A stretch of DNA of 64,000 bases from Couchioplanes azureus (GCF_014648355.1 NZ_BMQY01000001.1:1108757-1172756), one strand, 5' to 3'; positions 8,535 through 19,899 are shown, counted from the stretch's first letter. Numbers and translations: made by a program. Notes: generated by a model from the sequence alone, not told the origin.

Positions 8535-9596
8535 CTAGCCCTTGGTGAATTCCTCGGCGAGCAGCTCCGCGATCTGCACCGTGTTCAGCGCCGCGCCCTT
8601 GCGCATGTTGTCGCCGGTGATGAAGAGGTCGAGGGCGCGGGGGTCGTCGATGGCCCGGCGGATGCGGCCCACCCAGGACGGGTCGGTGCCGACCGCGTCG
8701 ATCGGCATCGGGAACTCGCCCGCCTCCGGGTCGTCGACCAGGATCACCGCGGGGGCGTTGCGGAGGACCTGGCGGGCTCCCTCGGCGTCGAGCTCCGAGC
8801 CGAAGACCGCGTGGACGGCGATCGAGTGGCCCGTGACCACTGGGACCCGGACGCAGGTGGCCGAGACCTTCAGGTCCGGCAGGCCGAGGATCTTGCGGGA
8901 CTCGTTGCGGAGCTTCAGCTCCTCCGAGGACCAGCCGTCCGGGGCCAGGTCACCGGACCAGGGGACCACGTTGAGGGCGAGCGGGGCCGGGAACGGGCCC
9001 AGGTCGTCGCCGACCGCCTGGCGGACGTTGCCCGGGCGCGAGCCCAGGGCGCGGTCGCCGGCCACCTTGCTGAGCTGGTCGTGCAGGGTGTCGACGCCGA
9101 TCTGGCCGGCGCCGGAGACGGCCTGGTACGACGCGAGGACCAGCTCGCGCAGGCCGTACTCGCGGTGCAGCGGGGCGATGGCCATGATCATGGCCATCGT
9201 GGTGCAGTTGGCGTTGGACACGATGCCGCGGGGGCGGTGCCGCAGGTCCTCCCGGTTGACCTCCGGGACGACCAGGGGCACCTCGGGATCCATGCGGAAC
9301 GCCGACGAGTTGTCGACGACGGTGACGCCGCGGGAGACCGCGACCGGCGCCCAGGCGAGGGAGACCCCGTCGGGGACGTCGAACATCGCGATGTCGACGC
9401 CGTCGAACACCTCGGGGGTGAGCTCGTGGACGGGGAGCTGCTCGCCGCGGCACGCGAGCTCCTTGCCCGCCGACCGGCTCGAGGCCACCAGGCGGATCTC
9501 GCCCCACACGTTGCGCCGGGAGGTCAGCAGTTCGCGCATCACCGTGCCGACGGAACCGGTGGCTCCGACGACGGCGAGGGTGGGCGGCGACCCCAT
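8535..9596 (-). CDS. asd: aspartate-semialdehyde dehydrogenase
   Basis: It reduces aspartyl phosphate to aspartate semialdehyde with NADPH, the branch point towards lysine/diaminopimelate, threonine and methionine. The NADP motif GATGSVG lies at residues 11-17, the catalytic Cys is C131 in SNANCTT, and the active-site His is in TGHSIAVH. 353 residues is the normal length. It lies just downstream of lysC on the same strand with only 8 bases between them, so the two form the usual actinobacterial lysC-asd operon. Confidence 0.96.
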   Translation of the reverse strand: MGSPPTLAVVGATGSVGTVMRELLTSRRNVWGEIRLVASSRSAGKELACRGEQLPVHELTPEVFDGVDIAMFDVPDGVSLAWAPVAVSRGVTVVDNSSAFRMDPEVPLVVPEVNREDLRHRPRGIVSNANCTTMAMIMAIAPLHREYGLRELVLASYQAVSGAGQIGVDTLHDQLSKVAGDRALGSRPGNVRQAVGDDLGPFPAPLALNVVPWSGDLAPDGWSSEELKLRNESRKILGLPDLKVSATCVRVPVVTGHSIAVHAVFGSELDAEGARQVLRNAPAVILVDDPEAGEFPMPIDAVGTDPSWVGRIRRAIDDPRALDLFITGDNMRKGAALNTVQIAELLAEEFTKG

Positions 9597-9604
9597 GCGC
9601 GGCG

Positions 9605-10870
9605 CTACCGTCCGGTGCCCGCGTACACGACGGCGGTCTCGGTGCCGCCCAGCTCGAAGGTGTCGTGCACGGCGCGGACGGCGGTGTCGAGGTCGCTGTC
9701 GCGGCAGACCACCGAGACGCGGATCTCCGAGGTGGAGATCATCTCGATGTTGACGCCGGCCTCGCCGATGCAGGCGAAGAAGGACGCGGCGACGCCCGGG
9801 TGCGAGCGCATGCCGGCGCCGACGAGCGACACCTTGCCCACGTGGTCGTCGAAGAGCAGGCTCTTGAACTTGATCTGCTCCTTGATCTTGTCCAGCGCCG
9901 CCATCGCGACCGGGCCGTCGGCCTTGGGCAGCGTGAACGAGATGTCGGTGCGCCCGGTGCCCTCGGTCGACACGTTCTGCACGATCATGTCGATGTTGAT
10001 CTCAGCCTGCGCCACCGTCTCGAAGATGCGGCCGGCCGAGCCGGGCTCGTCGGGCACGCCGACGATCGTGATCTTGGCTTCGCTCCGGTCGTGGGCGACC
10101 CCGGTGATCAGCGCTTGTTCCACGTTCGGGTCCTCCATCGATCCCGTGACGACAGTGCCCTGCTTGTTGGAGTACGACGAGCGTACGTGGATCGGCACCT
10201 TGAACCGGCGCGCGTACTCCACGCATCGCAACATCAGCACCTTCGCCCCGCCGGCCGCCAGCTCGAGCATCTCCTCGTAGGTGATCTTCTCGATCTGGCG
10301 CGCGTCGGGGACGATCCGCGGGTCGGCGGTGAAGACGCCGTCCACGTCCGTGTAGATCTCGCAGAGGTCGGCGTCGAGCGCCGCCGCGAGCGCGACCGCC
10401 GTGGTGTCCGAACCGCCGCGGCCCAGCGTGGTGATGTCCTTGGTGTCCTGCGAGACGCCCTGGAAGCCGGCGACGATCGCGATGGCGCCCTCGTCCAGCG
10501 CGGTACGCAGCCGGCCGGGCGTCACGTCGATGATCCGGGCCTTGCCGTGCACCGCGGTGGTCAGCACGCCGGCCTGGGAGCCGGTGTACGACCGGGCCTC
10601 GAACCCGAGGTTGTGGATCGCCATCGCGAGCAGCGCCATCGAGATGCGCTCGCCGGCGGTCAGCAGCATGTCGAGCTCGCGGCCGGGCGGCAGCGGGCTG
10701 ACCTGGTTGGCCAGGTCGAGCAGGTTGTCCGTGGTGTCGCCCATCGCGGAGACCACGACCACCACGTCGTGACCCGCCTTGCGGGCGTCCACGATCCGCT
10801 CCGCCACCCGCTTGATGCGCTCCGCATCCGCCACCGACGAACCGCCGTACTTCTGCACCACCACGCCCAC
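9605..10870 (-). CDS. lysC: aspartate kinase
   Basis: It phosphorylates aspartate, the first step to lysine, threonine, methionine and cell-wall diaminopimelate. KYGGSS appears at residues 6-11, the catalytic domain holds [12 protein letters not shown], and two ACT domains follow from about residue 255 ([20 protein letters not shown]) for feedback control. GTG 10870 is preceded by GGAGGGAG; the 24-residue upstream extension lacks kinase similarity. In corynebacteria and bacilli an internal start yields a separate beta subunit; an ATG in the matching place here ([11 protein letters not shown]) could do the same, which is inference. A 13-bp hairpin precedes the gene. Confidence 0.95.
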   Translation of the reverse strand: MGVVVQKYGGSSVADAERIKRVAERIVDARKAGHDVVVVVSAMGDTTDNLLDLANQVSPLPPGRELDMLLTAGERISMALLAMAIHNLGFEARSYTGSQAGVLTTAVHGKARIIDVTPGRLRTALDEGAIAIVAGFQGVSQDTKDITTLGRGGSDTTAVALAAALDADLCEIYTDVDGVFTADPRIVPDARQIEKITYEEMLELAAGGAKVLMLRCVEYARRFKVPIHVRSSYSNKQGTVVTGSMEDPNVEQALITGVAHDRSEAKITIVGVPDEPGSAGRIFETVAQAEINIDMIVQNVSTEGTGRTDISFTLPKADGPVAMAALDKIKEQIKFKSLLFDDHVGKVSLVGAGMRSHPGVAASFFACIGEAGVNIEMISTSEIRVSVVCRDSDLDTAVRAVHDTFELGGTETAVVYAGTGR

Positions 10871-10899
10871 GGCAGTCGACTCCCTCCACGCCGCACGTG

Positions 10900-10933
10900 C
10901 CGACGCCGCCGGCGGTCCGGCCGGCGGCGTCGG
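10900..10933 (-). promoter_or_regulatory. hairpin in the lysC leader
   Basis: A perfect 13-bp stem (ccgacgccgccgg with ccggcggcgtcgg) with an 8-base loop lies 30 bases before the lysC start, just upstream of its ribosome site. It could act as an attenuator or mRNA stabiliser; no lysine-riboswitch core was recognised. Confidence 0.45.
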
Positions 10934-11110
10934 TCGAGTCAATCGCAGACCAGACTAGCCGCGCCCGTCTCGATCTTTGACAGGCGATCCCAGCATCCGG
11001 CCCGGTGGGGGCCGACACGACCTCGGTATCCAGGGGACACGCCGGGGTCGCGCGACACGCCGGACGACGGCACGGCGACCGTACGGGTGAGGAGAGGCGA
11101 GAATGTCTCG

Positions 11111-11926
11111 ATGCGCTCCCGTCCCGCCTCGCGTGTGCTGTCCGCGCTGGCCGCCGCCCTGCTGACCGCCGGCGTCGCCGCCTGCGGCGACGCGGCGCCC
11201 GCCGGGCCGCCGGCCGCCTCGTCGCCGGCCCCGGCGCCCGAGGCCACGGACGCCCGCATCGAGCTGGCCGCCCGCGCCGCCCGCGCCCAGGACCACCGCT
11301 TCGCGGCGCTCTACACGCTCAGCGTGCCGGGCGAGTCGCCCCGCACGATCACGGCGACGGTCGCCGCGGACGGCAGCTGGCGGGTGGACGTGCCCGGCGG
11401 CGCGCTCGGGGGTACGACCGACGTCGCGATCGCCGAGACCGCCGCGGGTCTCTTCCAGTGCGCCGTCCCGTCGGCCACGAACCCGGTCGCGCCCTTCTGC
11501 GTACGCGTCGCCGACCGGGGCGAACCCGTGCCGAGGAAGTACGACCCCAAGGTGCAGCGGGTCTTCCGCCAGTGGCTGCCCGTCTTCACCGACCGCCAGG
11601 CCGCCCTCTCGGTGACCGCCGCGCAGCCCCTGCCGGGCTCGTCGGGCAGCTGCTTCGCGGTCGACACGATCTCCGCCTCGCTGTCCGCGCCGGTCGACGT
11701 CGGTATCTACTGCTACTCGGACGACGGGTTGCTGACCGCGGCCAAGGTCACCTTCGGGACGCTCACCATCGCGGGCACGCCGGCCGCGCCGCCACCCAGC
11801 GTGGGCCTGCCCGGCCCGGTCACCGGCGGCGACCCGATGGGGCTGGCGTCCCCGCCGCCCACGACGCCGCCGGCGGTGCGCCCCTCGGCCGCAGGAGCGG
11901 CGCCGGCGGCCTCCCCGTCCGCGTGA
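11111..11926 (+). CDS. putative lipoprotein with Pro/Ala-rich tail
   Basis: A 271-residue exported protein. The signal peptide MRSRPASRVLSALAAALL ends in the lipobox AGVAACG, so lipid anchoring is expected. The middle (about residues 45-215) is beta-rich with spaced Cys pairs (FQCAV, PFCVR, GSCFAV, IYCYS), and the tail is a Pro/Ser/Ala linker. The pattern of strands (RFAALYTLSVPG, GSWRVDVPGG) resembles actinobacterial LolA/LppX-like or outer-surface lipoproteins, but no family match is firm. ATG 11111 follows ggagaggcgag. It is divergent from lysC-asd. Confidence 0.75.
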   Translation: MRSRPASRVLSALAAALLTAGVAACGDAAPAGPPAASSPAPAPEATDARIELAARAARAQDHRFAALYTLSVPGESPRTITATVAADGSWRVDVPGGALGGTTDVAIAETAAGLFQCAVPSATNPVAPFCVRVADRGEPVPRKYDPKVQRVFRQWLPVFTDRQAALSVTAAQPLPGSSGSCFAVDTISASLSAPVDVGIYCYSDDGLLTAAKVTFGTLTIAGTPAAPPPSVGLPGPVTGGDPMGLASPPPTTPPAVRPSAAGAAPAASPSA

Positions 11927-12011
11927 CGTGGTCCGCGTGAGCGGCCGGTTTCCCACGATCCGGGCGTACAGTTAGCGACGGCCCAGGTGACCACGTAGGG
12001 TGACGTTCGAC

Positions 12012-12083
12012 ATGTGGCAGGCACTCCTTCTTCGCCGCCGCGACGAGGCCCCAACCGAGGCCGGCACCTCGTCGCGGAGTTGA
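12012..12083 (+). CDS. leuA leader peptide (probable attenuation)
   Basis: A 23-codon frame, MWQALLLRRRDEAPTEAG..., contains three Leu codons in a row (CTC CTT CTT) and stops 51 bases before leuA. A hairpin overlaps its second half. Leucine-run leader peptides before leuA are known in Streptomyces and other actinobacteria and work by ribosome stalling when leucyl-tRNA is short. The match in place and codon content is direct; the mechanism here is inferred. Confidence 0.6.
   Translation: MWQALLLRRRDEAPTEAGTSSRS
12038..12077 (+). promoter_or_regulatory. attenuator-like hairpin overlapping the leuA leader peptide
   Basis: ccgcgacgagg (12038-12048) pairs perfectly with cctcgtcgcgg (12067-12077). 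The left arm begins just after the Leu codons, so a ribosome stalled there would change the fold. Confidence 0.6.
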
Positions 12084-13874
<1,791 letters not shown>

Positions 13875-13882
13875 GCCGTTCC

Positions 13883-13913
13883 GTACGCCGCCGGCCGCGG
13901 GCCGGCGGCGTAC
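13883..13913 (+). terminator. leuA terminator hairpin
   Basis: gtacgccgccggc (13883-13895) pairs perfectly with gccggcggcgtac (13901-13913), 9 bases after the leuA stop. Confidence 0.75.
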
Positions 13914-13985
13914 CCGGCGGGCGGGAGGATCCCGGCAGGGATGACGTCCGGAGCGAAACGGGCATGCCCTGCCTACGCTGGATTC

Positions 13986-14657
13986 GTGCCCATTCCCCCC
14001 GCTTCCCCCGCTCCCCGATGGACCGTCCGTCTCGCTGCCGCCCTGCTGACCTGTCTCGCCGCCGCCGGCTGCGAGGTGACCGTCACCGACCCGGGCTCGG
14101 ATCCGGGCGGCATCAGCTCCACCCGTAACTCCGGCGACGTCCGGGCCCGGCTGGCCGGGCTGACCGTCGCCAAGGCCGGATCGATGCGCGGCTACAGCCG
14201 CGACAAGTTCCCGCACTGGCGCAGCACCGGCGACAACTGCGACGTCCGGGACACCGTCCTCAAGCGGGACGGAACCAAGGTCAAGGTCTCCGGCTGCAAC
14301 GTCGTCGCGGGTACGTGGGTCAGCGTGTACGACGGCGACCGGCTCACCGATCCGGCGAAGGTGGACATCGACCACATGGTGCCCCTGGCCAACGCGTGGC
14401 GTTCGGGGGCGAGCTCCTGGACCACGCAACGGCGGGAGGAGTTCGCCAACGACCTGGACGACCCGCAGCTCGTCGCGGTGTCGGCGGCCGCCAACCGGTC
14501 CAAGGGCGACCAGGACCCGTCCACCTGGAAGCCCGAGCGCACCGAGGCGTGGTGCCAGTACGCCGCCGACTGGATTACCGTGAAGTCCCGCTGGGAACTG
14601 ACGGTGACCGACAAGGAGAAGGCCGCGCTCACCGACATGCTGGAGAAGTGCCGATGA
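13986..14657 (+). CDS. secreted HNH-type nuclease lipoprotein (DUF1524/GmrSD C-terminal-like)
   Basis: The signal peptide (RWTVRLAAALLTCLAAAGCEV) ends in a lipobox-like AAGC, so the protein is exported. The catalytic core is DIDHMVPLANAWRSGAS with a later AVSAAANRSKGDQDPSTW, the pattern of extracellular actinobacterial HNH nucleases related to the GmrSD C-terminal domain; Cys in NCDVRD, SGCNV and AWCQY may form disulfides. GTG 13986 is chosen because tacgct lies seven bases upstream as a likely -10 box, giving a leaderless mRNA; ATG 13941 is the alternative. It may scavenge DNA or attack competitors. The stop overlaps the start of the next gene. Confidence 0.8.
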   Translation: MPIPPASPAPRWTVRLAAALLTCLAAAGCEVTVTDPGSDPGGISSTRNSGDVRARLAGLTVAKAGSMRGYSRDKFPHWRSTGDNCDVRDTVLKRDGTKVKVSGCNVVAGTWVSVYDGDRLTDPAKVDIDHMVPLANAWRSGASSWTTQRREEFANDLDDPQLVAVSAAANRSKGDQDPSTWKPERTEAWCQYAADWITVKSRWELTVTDKEKAALTDMLEKCR

Positions 14658-14965
14658 CCGACACGCCCGACGCCGCGCCCGCCGACCAGGCGCCGGCCGG
14701 CCCCCCGACGGCCGGGGCCGACAGCCGGACCACGGACATCGTCGCCGGTCAGGGCGGGGTGATGACCGACGAGGTGGGTGTCGTGACCGGCGAGCTGACC
14801 CTGCGCACCGAGCTCGCCGGCGATCAGGCCGTGGTCCGCGTGCAGTACAAGGACGCCGCCGAGTGGTACACCGTCACCGGCGCCCGGACGACGCTGAAGC
14901 ACGCGGAGGACCTGGAGGCGGTGCACGCCGTCGCGGTCGGCATCCTGCACCGCCCGCACGGTTAA
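14654..14965 (+). CDS. hypothetical protein coupled to the secreted nuclease
   Basis: ATG 14654 overlaps the nuclease stop codon (ATGA), so the two are translated together. The 103-residue product has an acidic, Ala/Pro-rich N-terminus and a compact C-terminal part (about 40-103) with strands VTGELTLRTELAGDQAVVRV and YTVTGARTTL and a final helix HAEDLEAVHAVAVGIL. It has no signal peptide. Coupling hints that it could act with or protect against the nuclease (immunity), but this is a guess without family support. Confidence 0.65.
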   Translation: MTDTPDAAPADQAPAGPPTAGADSRTTDIVAGQGGVMTDEVGVVTGELTLRTELAGDQAVVRVQYKDAAEWYTVTGARTTLKHAEDLEAVHAVAVGILHRPHG

Positions 14966-15012
14966 CCCGCAGGAAGCTTTACAGATAGATGCGGTTCTAT
15001 GTAGCGTCGGGC

Positions 15013-16605
15013 ATGGCCAAACCCGTGCTCACCCGTCTGCTCGCCCTGGCCGTGCTGGGCCTGCCCGTGGTCGTGGCGCCCGCGCTGGCCTCGGCCGCCA
15101 CGCCGCCCGGCACCCCGGCGCTGACCGGCGTCATTCCGGCCCCGGTGCAGGTCACCCCCGACTCCGGCACCAGGTTCCGGCTCGGGCCGCGTACCGTCAT
15201 CCGGACCCAGCCCGGCTCCCCCGAGGCCCGTGCCGTCGGCGAGCGGCTGGCCGAGGACCTGCGCCCGGCGACCGGCTACCCGCTGCCGGTCCTGCCGATC
15301 GCGCGCCGTGCCGCACCCTCGATCGCCCTGCTGCTCGGCGCGGGCGAGGAGCGGCTCGGCGACGAGGGCTACCGGCTCACCGTCGGCGCCTCCGCGATCA
15401 CCATCCGGGCGAACCGGCCGGCCGGGCTCTTCGCCGGGACGCGGACCCTGCTGCAACTACTGCCCGCCCAGATCGACTCGCCGACGCCGGTCGCACGCTC
15501 GTGGGTCGTCGCCGGCGGCAGCATCGTCGACCATCCGCGGTTCGCCTACCGTGGCGCGATGCTGGATCTGGCCCGGCACTTCCACACCCCCGACGAGATC
15601 AAGAGCTACATCGACGAGATCAGCCGGTTCAAGGTCAACCACCTGCACCTGCACCTCTCGGACGACCAGGGGTGGCGCATCCAGATCGACAGCTGGCCCC
15701 GCCTGACCACCGTGAGCGGCGGTCCGGGCACCGGCGTCGACGGCGCCGGTCCCGGCTACCTCACCAAGGCCCAATACAGCGATCTTGTCCGGTACGCCGC
15801 CGCGCGGTTCGTGACCATCGTGCCGGAGATCGACATGCCGGGGCACGTGAACGCCGCCCAGGTGGCCTATCCGGAGCTGACCTGTGACGGGGTGGCGCCG
15901 CCGCCCCGGACGGACACCGCCGTCGGATACAGCTCGCTGTGCATCGGCTCCGAGACGACGTACCGGTTCGTCGACGACGTGCTCCGCGAGCTGGCCGCCC
16001 TGACGCCCGGGCCGTACCTGCACATCGGCGGCGACGAGGCGCATGCCACGCCCGAGGCCGACTATCGCAGCTTCATGGCGCGGGTGCTGCCCCTGGTGGC
16101 CCGGCACGGCAAGACCGCGTTCGGCTGGAACGAGATCGCCAAGTCCCCGGAGTCGGCCGCCGCCATCGCCCAGTACTGGGACACCGCCCCGGCCAACGCC
16201 ACCGTGGCGGCCGCCGTCGCCCGGGGCACGAAGGTGGTCATGTCACCGGCCAACCAGGCGTACCTCGACATGAAGTACGACCGCACCACCCCGCTGGGCC
16301 TGTCCTGGGCCGGCTACATCGAGGTACGGACCGCCTATGACTGGGATCCGGCGACCCGCGTGGCCGCGGTGGACGAGCCGGCGATCCTCGGCGTCGAGGC
16401 TCCCCTCTGGTCCGAGACCCTGCGCACCCTGGACGACATCGAGTTCATGGCGTTTCCCCGCCTCCCGGCCATCGCGGAACTGGGCTGGTCCGCACGCGCC
16501 GCGCACGACTGGGACTCGTTCGCGGACCGCCTCGGCGCCCATGGCCCCCGCTGGGAGCTGCGAAACGTGAACTTCTATCCGTCGCCGCAGATCACCTGGG
16601 GTTGA
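15013..16605 (+). CDS. beta-N-acetylhexosaminidase (GH20)
   Basis: A secreted glycoside hydrolase that removes terminal N-acetylglucosamine (or GalNAc) from chitin-derived and glycan chains. A signal peptide (MAKPVLTRLLALAVLGLP...ALASA) is followed by the GH20b domain (about residues 45-160) and the catalytic barrel with FRYRGxMLD-like FAYRGAMLDLARHF, HLHLSDDQGWRIQI and the catalytic Asp-Glu pair in HIGGDEAH. About 530 residues is usual. ATG 15013 has tatgta at -10 spacing and may be leaderless; ATG 14989 is an alternative. It probably feeds amino sugars to the cell. Confidence 0.93.
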   Translation: MAKPVLTRLLALAVLGLPVVVAPALASAATPPGTPALTGVIPAPVQVTPDSGTRFRLGPRTVIRTQPGSPEARAVGERLAEDLRPATGYPLPVLPIARRAAPSIALLLGAGEERLGDEGYRLTVGASAITIRANRPAGLFAGTRTLLQLLPAQIDSPTPVARSWVVAGGSIVDHPRFAYRGAMLDLARHFHTPDEIKSYIDEISRFKVNHLHLHLSDDQGWRIQIDSWPRLTTVSGGPGTGVDGAGPGYLTKAQYSDLVRYAAARFVTIVPEIDMPGHVNAAQVAYPELTCDGVAPPPRTDTAVGYSSLCIGSETTYRFVDDVLRELAALTPGPYLHIGGDEAHATPEADYRSFMARVLPLVARHGKTAFGWNEIAKSPESAAAIAQYWDTAPANATVAAAVARGTKVVMSPANQAYLDMKYDRTTPLGLSWAGYIEVRTAYDWDPATRVAAVDEPAILGVEAPLWSETLRTLDDIEFMAFPRLPAIAELGWSARAAHDWDSFADRLGAHGPRWELRNVNFYPSPQITWG

Positions 16606-16629
16606 GAGCGACCACTCACGCACAAAGAA

Positions 16630-16677
16630 GGGCATGGGGATCCGCTCTGGAGCGCCGGCTCCTGGATCCCCATGCCC
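16630..16677. terminator. bidirectional terminator between hexosaminidase and opp operon
   Basis: gggcatggggatcc (16630-16643) pairs perfectly with ggatccccatgccc (16664-16677), and an inner ggagc/gctcc pair extends the fold. Both flanking operons converge here. Confidence 0.8.
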
Positions 16678-16738
16678 GGCCTCGGCGGGAGCGACGGTCA
16701 GCACCACCCACCGAGCTACGACATGAAGCTCTTGCTCT

Positions 16739-17776
16739 TTATGCGGGCGTCCCCGCCGGCCGCCGGCCCGACACCGTCTCGTTCTCCTCGATCGGGAAGT
16801 GGCAGGCCGTCTGGTGCGAGGCCGGGTCGTGGAGCCGCGGGACCAGCGGCGGCTCCTCCGTGGCGCAGATCTCCTGCGCCTTCCAGCAGCGGGTCCGGAA
16901 GCGGCAGCCCGACGGCGGGTTGATCGGGCTCGGCACGTCGCCGGTCAGCAGCACGCGCTCGCGCTGCGCGCGGTCGCGGCGGGCCGGGTCCGGGACCGGG
17001 ACGGCCGACATCAGCGCCACCGTGTACGGGTGCCGCGGGTTCTTGTAGAGCTGGTCGCGGTCGGCGATCTCGACGACCTTGCCCAGGTACATGACCGCGA
17101 CGCGGTCCGAGATGTGCCGGACCACCGACAGGTCGTGCGCGATGAACACGTAGGTCAGGTCGAACTCGCGCTGCAGGTCGTCGAGGAGGTTGACCACCTG
17201 GGCCTGGATCGACACGTCCAGCGCGGACACCGGCTCGTCGGCGACGATCAGCTTCGGCCGCAGCGCCAGGGCGCGCGCGATGCCGATGCGCTGGCGCTGG
17301 CCGCCGGAGAACTCGTGCGGGTAGCGGTTGTAGTGCTCCGGGTTGAGGCCGACCAGCTTGAGCAGGTCCTGCACCGCGCGCTTGAGGCCGTTCGGGGTCG
17401 GCATCTTCTGGATCTGCAGCGGCGCCGAGATGATCGTGCCGACCGTGTGCCGCGGGTTCAGCGACGAGTACGGATCCTGGAAGATCATCTGCACATCGCG
17501 GCGGAGCGGGCGCAGGCCCTTGTTGCCCAGGTGGGTGACGTCGCGGCCCTCGAAGACGACCTTGCCGCCGGTCGGCTCGAGGATGCGGGTCATCAGCCGG
17601 CCGGTGGTGGACTTGCCACAGCCGGACTCGCCGACCAGGCCGAGCGTCTCGCCCGCCTTCACCGACAGATCGATGCCGTCCACCGCACGCACCGCACCGA
17701 CCTGGCGCTTGAACAGGCCCTTGGTGATGGGGAAGTGCATCTGGAGGCCGCTGACCTCGAGCAGATTCTCAGTCAT
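16739..17776 (-). CDS. oppF: oligopeptide ABC transporter ATP-binding protein
   Basis: One of two ATPases that power peptide import. From ATG 17776 ([15 protein letters not shown]) it carries Walker [10 protein letters not shown], signature [14 protein letters not shown], Walker [15 protein letters not shown] and the Opp/Dpp C-terminal domain with the [14 protein letters not shown] cysteine motif near the end, found in the family and in some members shown to bind a metal cluster. 345 residues is normal. It is the last gene of oppC-A-B-D-F and starts 23 bases after oppD. Confidence 0.93.
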   Translation of the reverse strand: MTENLLEVSGLQMHFPITKGLFKRQVGAVRAVDGIDLSVKAGETLGLVGESGCGKSTTGRLMTRILEPTGGKVVFEGRDVTHLGNKGLRPLRRDVQMIFQDPYSSLNPRHTVGTIISAPLQIQKMPTPNGLKRAVQDLLKLVGLNPEHYNRYPHEFSGGQRQRIGIARALALRPKLIVADEPVSALDVSIQAQVVNLLDDLQREFDLTYVFIAHDLSVVRHISDRVAVMYLGKVVEIADRDQLYKNPRHPYTVALMSAVPVPDPARRDRAQRERVLLTGDVPSPINPPSGCRFRTRCWKAQEICATEEPPLVPRLHDPASHQTACHFPIEENETVSGRRPAGTPA

Positions 17777-17799
17777 CTTGTTTCCACTCCCGCTCGCGC

Positions 17800-18867
17800 T
17801 CACAGGTTCGGAGCGACTTCCTGCTCGAAGATCGTCCGGCGCTGGTCGGCCGACATGTGGCATGCGACCGCGTGCACGCCCCCGCGCAGCTCCGGCACCT
17901 CGGTGAAGGACCGGTCACCGTTGCGGCCCGCGTACGGGCACCGGGGGTGGAACGCACAGCCGGACGGCAGGTTGATGAGGCTCGGCGGCGTGCCCTTCAC
18001 CGGGGTGAGCCGGTCGCGCACCTCGCGGTCGAGGCGCGGCATCGACCCCAGCAGACCCCAGGTGTACGGGTGCTGCGGCTCGTGGAACACGTCGGCGGCC
18101 GGGCCGCGCTCGATGATCTTTCCGCCGTACATGACCAGGACGTCGTCGGCGAGCTCCGCCACGACGCCCAGGTCGTGCGTGATCATGATGACCGCGGAGC
18201 CGAACTCCTCCTGCAGGTCCCGGATCAGGTCGAGGATCTGCGCCTGCACGGTCACGTCGAGCGCCGTGGTGGGCTCGTCCGCGATCAGCAGCTTCGGGTC
18301 GTTGACCAGCGCCATGGCGATCATCGCCCGCTGGCGCATGCCGCCGGAGAACTGGTGGCCGTACTCGCCGAAGCGCTTCTCGGGCTGCGGGATGCCGACC
18401 CGGGCGAGCATGTCGATCGCGCGCTCCCGGGCCTCCTTCTTGGAGGCCTTCGGGTTGTGCACCCGGTACGCCTCCACGATCTGCGCCCCGACGGTGTAGT
18501 ACGGGTGCATCGCGCTCAGCGGATCCTGGAAGATCATCGCCATCTTGCCGCCGCGCAGCAGGCGCACCTGCTCGTCGGTGGCGGTGACCAGCTCCTGATC
18601 GTCCAGCCAGATCTGCCCGGACACCTTGGCGTTGCTGCGGGTCCGGTGCAGGCCCAGGACGGCGAGCGACGTCACGCTCTTGCCGGAGCCGGACTCGCCG
18701 ACGATGCCCAGGGTCTTGCCGCGCTCGACCGCGAAGGACGACGAGCTGACCGCCTGGACGATGCCGTCGTCGGTCTCGAAGCGGACGGTGAGGTCCTTGA
18801 CCTCGAGGAACGGCCGGGTGCCGCGGTTGCCCGGCAGCGTGAGGCCCGTGAGGGAGTCTGTCGACAT
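17800..18867 (-). CDS. oppD: oligopeptide ABC transporter ATP-binding protein
   Basis: Partner ATPase of OppF. It has Walker [10 protein letters not shown], signature [14 protein letters not shown], Walker [15 protein letters not shown] and the C-terminal [14 protein letters not shown] motif. 355 residues starting at ATG 18867, 10 bases after the oppB stop. It acts on the inner face of the membrane with OppB and OppC. Confidence 0.93.
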   Translation of the reverse strand: MSTDSLTGLTLPGNRGTRPFLEVKDLTVRFETDDGIVQAVSSSSFAVERGKTLGIVGESGSGKSVTSLAVLGLHRTRSNAKVSGQIWLDDQELVTATDEQVRLLRGGKMAMIFQDPLSAMHPYYTVGAQIVEAYRVHNPKASKKEARERAIDMLARVGIPQPEKRFGEYGHQFSGGMRQRAMIAMALVNDPKLLIADEPTTALDVTVQAQILDLIRDLQEEFGSAVIMITHDLGVVAELADDVLVMYGGKIIERGPAADVFHEPQHPYTWGLLGSMPRLDREVRDRLTPVKGTPPSLINLPSGCAFHPRCPYAGRNGDRSFTEVPELRGGVHAVACHMSADQRRTIFEQEVAPNL

Positions 18868-18877
18868 GGTTCTCTCC

Positions 18878-19879
18878 TCAGCCCAGCCGTACGCGCGGGT
18901 CGATCACGCTGTAGAGCAGGTCGACGATGAGGTTGATGATCACGATGAAGCCCGCCGCCAGCAGGGTCACCCCGAGGATCACCGGCAGGTCGTTCTGGCG
19001 GATCGCCGTCAGCGCCTGATATCCGAGGCCGCGCAGGTTGAACACCTGCTCGGTGAGGATGGCGCCGGCGAGCAGGGCACCGAAGTCGAGGCCGAAGACG
19101 GTGACCAGCGGGGTCAGGCCGGAGCGCAGGCCGTGCTTTCCGATGACCGTACGCTCGCGCAGACCCTTGGAGCGCGCGGTGCGGATGTAGTCCTCACCGA
19201 GCGTCTCGAGCATGTTGGCGCGGGTGAGCCGCGCGTAGGTGGCGGCGAAGAGGAAGGCCAGCGTGACCCAGGGAAGGATCAGGCCGGTGAACCACGCCGC
19301 CGGGTCCTCGGTGATGGGCGTGTAGCCGGTGTCCGGAAGCCAGCCGAGCTCGTGGACGAAGACCAGCAACGCCACCTGGCCGGTGAAGTAGATGGGTAGC
19401 GAGACGCCGGCCAGGGCTCCCGTCATCGCCGCCCGGTCGAGGAAGCTACCTCTTCGGAGCGCGGACAGCACGCCGGTCGCCACGCCGGCGATGACCCACA
19501 GCACGGCGGCGCCGATCGCCAGCGACAGGGTGACCGGGATGTCGCTGAGCAGCAGGGGCGTCACCTCCTGCTCGGTCTTGAACGAGTAGCCGAGACAGGG
19601 CGCGTCGCAGTGCGTGACGTCGTTGCCGTTGGCGTAGTCCCGGCCGACCACCAGGCCCTTCAGGAACTGGCCGTACTGCACCATGATCGGCTCGTCCAGG
19701 CCCAGCTTGGTCCGGATGCCCTCCAGCGATGCCTCGTCGGCGGTCTTGCCGATGTAGAGCAGCGCCGGATCACTGCCCGTGATCGTCGGCACGGCGAAGA
19801 AGATGCCGAAGGTCACCAGCGTGACCACCAGCAGGGTGATCACGGCGTTGACGATCCGCCGGATGAGGTAAGTCAGCAC
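18878..19879 (-). CDS. oppB: oligopeptide ABC transporter permease
   Basis: An inner-membrane permease of 333 residues. The N-terminus MLTYLIRRIVNAVITLLVV is the classic OppB/DppB start; six membrane segments follow, with the coupling-loop motif RTARSKGLRERTVIGKHGLR (EAA loop) at about residues 235-255. It forms the translocation path with OppC. It is separated from oppA by a hairpin at 19900-19933. Confidence 0.93.
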   Translation of the reverse strand: MLTYLIRRIVNAVITLLVVTLVTFGIFFAVPTITGSDPALLYIGKTADEASLEGIRTKLGLDEPIMVQYGQFLKGLVVGRDYANGNDVTHCDAPCLGYSFKTEQEVTPLLLSDIPVTLSLAIGAAVLWVIAGVATGVLSALRRGSFLDRAAMTGALAGVSLPIYFTGQVALLVFVHELGWLPDTGYTPITEDPAAWFTGLILPWVTLAFLFAATYARLTRANMLETLGEDYIRTARSKGLRERTVIGKHGLRSGLTPLVTVFGLDFGALLAGAILTEQVFNLRGLGYQALTAIRQNDLPVILGVTLLAAGFIVIINLIVDLLYSVIDPRVRLG

Positions 19880-19899
19880 GACATTCGGCCGAACAGCGA

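Noticed and set aside
10870-10990. Lysine riboswitch before lysC
   Set aside because: Only one strong hairpin is visible; the space is too short for the five-helix lysine aptamer.
9665-11926. A very long plus-strand frame covering lysC on the opposite strand
   Set aside because: It is the antisense shadow of lysC; only its last part (11111-11926) encodes a real lipoprotein with its own signal peptide and start.
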